Below, in pieces: positions 60,996 to 64,000 of a stretch of DNA of 64,000 nucleotides. The stretch covers positions 1-64,000 of the forward strand of contig CAUQKV010000004.1 of assembly GCA_963518845.1 (NCBI GenBank), in the 5' to 3' direction. The stretch's first letter is position 1; every line of letters starts with the position of its first letter. The notes beneath the pieces were generated by a model that worked only from the letters and a program-made list of their open reading frames with translations, had not been told where the DNA came from and did no database searches. Both the position numbers and the translations under genes were made by a program. This stretch comes from JABCPE02 sp963518845. GTDB taxonomy: Bacteria; Bacteroidota; Bacteroidia; Flavobacteriales; Weeksellaceae.

Positions 60996-61030
60996 AGGAC
61001 TTCTCTCTGATTTGAGAGAAGTTTTTTTAT
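60996..61030 (+). terminator. Terminator after the M48 pseudogene
   Basis: ACTTCTCTC pairs with GAGAGAAGT around TGATTT, followed by seven T. Confidence 0.9.
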
Positions 61031-61049
61031 TAAAAAAGTGATAGGATTT

Positions 61050-61079
61050 TTGTAGTAGAAAAAAAAAGTTTATATTTGC
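61050..61079 (+). promoter_or_regulatory. Promoter of rplU-rpmA
   Basis: TTG (61050-61052), 18 bases, then TATATTTGC (61071-61079); leader about 25 bases. Confidence 0.75.
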
Positions 61080-61110
61080 AAACTAATTTTAAAATTAAAT
61101 ACTTATAACA

Positions 61111-61668
61111 ATGTTTGCAATCGTAGAGATAGCGGGGCTTCAATACAAAGTAGAGCAAGACCAAAAGTTATTTGTGAACCGTTTAGCAGGAGACAAAGGA
61201 GCAAAAGTTTCTTTTGACAAAGTTCTTTTAACTTCTAACGGAACTGTAACAGTAGGCGCCCCAGCTGTAAAAGGAATCGCTGTAGAAGCAGAGATTTTGG
61301 ACCATGTCCAAGCTGATAAAGTAATCGTTTTCAAAAAGAAAAGAAGAAAAGGTTACAAAGTAAAAAATGGTCACAGACAACAGTTGACTCAGATTCAGAT
61401 TACTTCTATCACTGGTTTTTCAGGAGGAGCTAAGAAGAGCACAAAGGAAACTGCTAAGCCAGAAGCTGCTGGTGCAGATAGAGACACTGTAGATTTCAGC
61501 GAAGACCATGAACTTAACTACAAATTGAAAAAGTTCAACCTTTCTCAGTCTAAAGAAAACAGAGAAACTCTAGTATCTCTTGCTGAAGGAAAAGCAACTC
61601 TTCCTCATGCAGAAGTAGATGCTTTGATTGAGAAAAACATCGCTAAATTTAAAGAATTAAAAAAGTAA
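61111..61668 (+). CDS. rplU: 50S ribosomal protein L21 with long C-terminal extension
   Basis: 23S rRNA-binding protein, 185 residues. The ~103-residue core starts MFAIVEIAGLQYKVEQDQKL and holds KVIVFKKKRRKGYKVKNGHR, then QTQI-like strands (residues 90-97). A further ~80 residues follow (GGAKKSTKETAKPEAAGADR, then LNYKLKKFNLSQSKENRETL and ALIEKNIAKFKELKK). Long L21 proteins are known in flavobacteria; the tail's role is unknown. It precedes rpmA by 26 bases. Confidence 0.96.
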   Translation: MFAIVEIAGLQYKVEQDQKLFVNRLAGDKGAKVSFDKVLLTSNGTVTVGAPAVKGIAVEAEILDHVQADKVIVFKKKRRKGYKVKNGHRQQLTQIQITSITGFSGGAKKSTKETAKPEAAGADRDTVDFSEDHELNYKLKKFNLSQSKENRETLVSLAEGKATLPHAEVDALIEKNIAKFKELKK

Positions 61669-61694
61669 TAAACCCTTAAAAACCATAAAATAAA

Positions 61695-61952
61695 ATGGCA
61701 CACAAGAAAGGAGTTGGTAGTTCCAAAAACGGTAGAGAGTCTCACTCTAAAAGATTAGGCGTGAAGATTTTTGGTGGTCAGGAAGCTATTGCTGGGAACA
61801 TCATTGTAAGACAAAGAGGTACTCAGCACCATCCAGGTGAAAATGTAGGAATGGGTAAAGACCATACATTATTTGCTCTTGTAGATGGTAAAGTAGTTTT
61901 CACTAAAAAGAGAGATAACAGATCTTTTGTATCTGTAGAACCAAATGCTTAA
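61695..61952 (+). CDS. rpmA: 50S ribosomal protein L27
   Basis: Protein reaching the peptidyl-transferase centre, 85 residues. MAHKKGVGSSKNGRESHSKR starts it, with no cleavable Firmicute-type pro-sequence. GNIIVRQRGTQHHPGENVGM is diagnostic. It forms an operon with rplU, and a terminator follows. Confidence 0.98.
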   Translation: MAHKKGVGSSKNGRESHSKRLGVKIFGGQEAIAGNIIVRQRGTQHHPGENVGMGKDHTLFALVDGKVVFTKKRDNRSFVSVEPNA

Positions 61953-61968
61953 AAAGCATTGATAAAAA

Positions 61969-62003
61969 TCAAAAAGCCTTAGTTTCCACTGAGGCTTTTT
62001 TAT
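61969..62003 (+). terminator. Terminator of rplU-rpmA
   Basis: AAAAGCCTTAG pairs with CTGAGGCTTTT (one wobble) around TTTCCA, followed by Ts. Confidence 0.88.
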
Positions 62004-62025
62004 ATGAATATAAATCGATTTTATT

Positions 62026-63225
62026 ATGAATAACGATATTTTACTGAATATTGCCAGTGAATTCGGGACACCCTTATATGTATATGACGCTGAATCAATC
62101 AAAAATCAATACCAAAATTTGACTTCAGCTTTTCCCGAAAAAACAAAATTTTTCTACGCTTGTAAAGCATTGACCAATATCAACATATTAAAATATGTAA
62201 ATCAATTGGGCGCAAATCTTGACTGTGTTTCTATCAACGAAGTCAAACTCGGGCTAAAAGCAGGGTTTGCTCCTGAGAAAATTTTATTCACGCCTAACTG
62301 TGTAGACCTCACAGAGATAGAAGAAGCCATGAAACTAGGCGTTCATATCAATATTGATAACATCTCCATTCTAGAACAGTTTGGGAACAAATACAGTGAC
62401 TCCTACCCTATTTTCATCAGGATAAATCCTCACATTTATGCGGGAGGAAACCACAAAATATCCACTGGACATATTGACTCCAAATTTGGGATTTCTATCC
62501 ATCAGCTTCGTCATATAGAAAGATTGGTAAAATCCACAAAACTGAATATTGAAGGGCTGCATATGCATACAGGTAGCGAAATCCGTGACCCAGATGTATT
62601 CCTACAAGGAATGGAAATCATGTTTGAACTAGTAGAACATTTTCCTAATTTGAAATATATTGACATGGGCAGTGGTTTTAAAATTTCCTACCATTCAGAT
62701 GATATGGAAACGGACATTGCTTTACTTGGTAAAAAAGTGGAAAATGCTTTCCTTAGCTTCTGTAAAGAAAACGATAAAGAGCTGGAACTTTGGTTCGAGC
62801 CAGGGAAATATTTGGTTGGAAAATCTGGACATTTCCTAGTAAATGCCAATGTTATTAAACAAACGACTGCTACGGTTTTCGTGGGAGTAAATTCTGGGTT
62901 TAATCACCTCATTAGACCTATGTTTTATGACTCCTACCACATTATAGAAAACCTCTCTAACCCTACAGGAACAGAAAGAATCTACACCGTGGTGGGAAAT
63001 ATCTGTGAGACAGACACTTTCGCTTGGGATAGAAAACTCAATGAAGTCCGCGAAGGAGATATTCTGGTTTTCAGAAACACAGGCGCGTATGGTTTTGAGA
63101 TGAGTTCTAACTTTAATTCCAGACTAAAACCTGCCGAGGTTCTTTGGCTGAATGACAAAGCACACCTCATCAGAAAAAGAGAAGTTTTTGAAGATTTATT
63201 AAAAAATCAAATAGAAGTTCTGTAA
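62026..63225 (+). CDS. lysA: Diaminopimelate decarboxylase
   Basis: PLP enzyme that makes lysine from meso-diaminopimelate; 399 residues. The PLP Lys is in FFYACKALTNINIL (about residue 45). MHTGSEIRDPDVF and YIDMGSGFKISY bind the cofactor phosphate. EPGKYLVGKSG and GNICETDTFAWDR (Cys from the neighbouring subunit) complete the site. Single gene. Confidence 0.96.
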   Translation: MNNDILLNIASEFGTPLYVYDAESIKNQYQNLTSAFPEKTKFFYACKALTNINILKYVNQLGANLDCVSINEVKLGLKAGFAPEKILFTPNCVDLTEIEEAMKLGVHINIDNISILEQFGNKYSDSYPIFIRINPHIYAGGNHKISTGHIDSKFGISIHQLRHIERLVKSTKLNIEGLHMHTGSEIRDPDVFLQGMEIMFELVEHFPNLKYIDMGSGFKISYHSDDMETDIALLGKKVENAFLSFCKENDKELELWFEPGKYLVGKSGHFLVNANVIKQTTATVFVGVNSGFNHLIRPMFYDSYHIIENLSNPTGTERIYTVVGNICETDTFAWDRKLNEVREGDILVFRNTGAYGFEMSSNFNSRLKPAEVLWLNDKAHLIRKREVFEDLLKNQIEVL

Positions 63226-63309
63226 GTGAAATATTTTTGGGAATAGAAAATTTTCTACTTAAATCTGTCAATTTGGCAGAAATTTTATATCTTCGTAAAA
63301 AATTAGAAT

Positions 63310-64000
63310 GTGGAAAAAAAATACATAGATGAAACGCGTCAAGGCGAAGCCTACGCAATCGCAGATCTTGAAGGAAATACTAAAAAACTTTTTTTGGAAA
63401 GTTATGGCTGTCAGATGAATTTTTCTGACTCCGAAATTGTAGCTTCCATCTTACAAAAAAACGGCTACAATACTACTACGGTTTTGGAGGAAGCGGACTT
63501 GATTTTACTTAATACCTGCTCAGTTCGGGAAAAAGCAGAGCAGACGGTAAGAATGCGACTTTCACAGTTCAAAACGCTAAAGAAAACAAAGCCAAGCCTC
63601 ACCGTAGGTGTTTTAGGATGTATGGCGGAGCGATTGAAAACCAAACTTTTAGAGGAAGAACATTTGGTGGATTTGGTCGTTGGGCCAGATGCCTACCGAG
63701 ACCTACCTAACCTTCTAAAAGAAACTTCGGAAGGGCGAGATGCCATCAATGTGATGCTTTCCAAAGAAGAAACTTATGCCGACATCAGTCCTGTGCGTCT
63801 TAGTGGAAATGGTGTAACTGCTTTCGTGACGATTACCCGTGGATGCGACAATATGTGTACTTTCTGCATCGTGCCTTTCACTCGTGGAAGGGAAAGAAGC
63901 CGAGACCCTCATTCTATTATCAACGAGTGCAAAGAACTTTGGGAAAATGGCTACAAGGAAATCACACTCCTTGGGCAGAATGTGGATTCCTACCTTTGGT
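63310..64000 (+). CDS. miaB: tRNA-2-methylthio-N6-dimethylallyladenosine synthase, N-terminal part (cut by window edge)
   Basis: Radical-SAM enzyme that adds the methylthio group to i6A37 of tRNAs reading U-starting codons. The first 230 codons are present. The start is GTG at 63310, since an in-frame TAG lies at 63304 and the overlapping ATG at 63308 hits a stop within seven codons. The MTTase domain has SYGCQMNFSDSE and LNTCSVREKAEQTVR (cluster Cys residues). The radical-SAM motif is TRGCDNMCTFCIVPF (CxxxCxxC). LLGQNVDSY follows at the window edge. Confidence 0.96.
   Translation, partial: MEKKYIDETRQGEAYAIADLEGNTKKLFLESYGCQMNFSDSEIVASILQKNGYNTTTVLEEADLILLNTCSVREKAEQTVRMRLSQFKTLKKTKPSLTVGVLGCMAERLKTKLLEEEHLVDLVVGPDAYRDLPNLLKETSEGRDAINVMLSKEETYADISPVRLSGNGVTAFVTITRGCDNMCTFCIVPFTRGRERSRDPHSIINECKELWENGYKEITLLGQNVDSYLW

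Noticed and set aside
1..64000. CRISPR array, insertion sequence or prophage
   Set aside because: No regularly spaced repeats, transposase or phage structural genes were seen.

Overview
The window comes from a low-GC member of the Bacteroidota, most likely a flavobacterium of the Weeksellaceae (Chryseobacterium/Riemerella/Bergeyella lineage). Three things suggest this: Bacteroidetes-type promoters (TTG about 17-23 bp before TAnnTTTG) upstream of many genes, the near absence of Shine-Dalgarno sequences, and lineage-typical genes (PUR-type DUF3276 protein, Bacteroidetes OstA-like protein, long L21). The species call is inference; no rRNA gene is present.

Layout. Positions 1-2841 hold the 5' part of thiL and an exported S9 peptidase. 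Positions 2935-16672 (minus) hold a ribosomal-protein operon running rplC to rplQ with secY, infA and rpoA inside; it starts at rplC with its own promoter, and rpsJ is not next to it. Positions 16862-20306 hold a lipoprotein and an 825-residue exported protein of unknown function, followed by mfd. Positions 23764-27568 are an accessory patch: an AAA ATPase overlapping a small PD-(D/E)XK-like protein, a stand-alone archaeal-type ATPase behind palindromic repeats, and a lipoprotein. Positions 27795-30232 hold pth, prfB and a DedA protein. Positions 30331-34871 (minus) hold tuf, tRNA-Trp, secE-nusG and rplKAJL, ending in a terminator with no rpoB after rplL. Then come a carbonic anhydrase, tRNA-Cys, an ABC-F ATPase and rpsA with a folded leader. 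Positions 40376-51061 carry envelope and metabolic genes: lipoprotein, Fur-like regulator, OstA-like protein, pdxA, ribE, sensor kinase, ABC exporter, PUR protein, omega-amidase and RseP. tRNA-Asn follows, then a 1204-residue helicase-PLD fusion that resembles the type II Mokosh anti-phage protein. Positions 55028-64000 hold a Sel1-repeat protein, pgi, a DUF4349 lipoprotein, an acyltransferase, a broken M48 peptidase, rplU-rpmA, lysA and the 5' part of miaB.

How the genes work together. Most of the window is translation and secretion machinery, with mfd linking transcription to repair and with cell-envelope and cofactor genes around it. The accessory content is limited to two spots: the mfd-pth gap and the tRNA-Asn flank. 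Both carry genes of anti-phage type. The best candidate for an undescribed system is the two-gene AAA ATPase / ELK-nuclease-like cassette at 23764-25417. Two r-protein mRNAs (rpsA and rplK) have foldable 5' leaders starting at the predicted transcription start, which suggests autogenous control.
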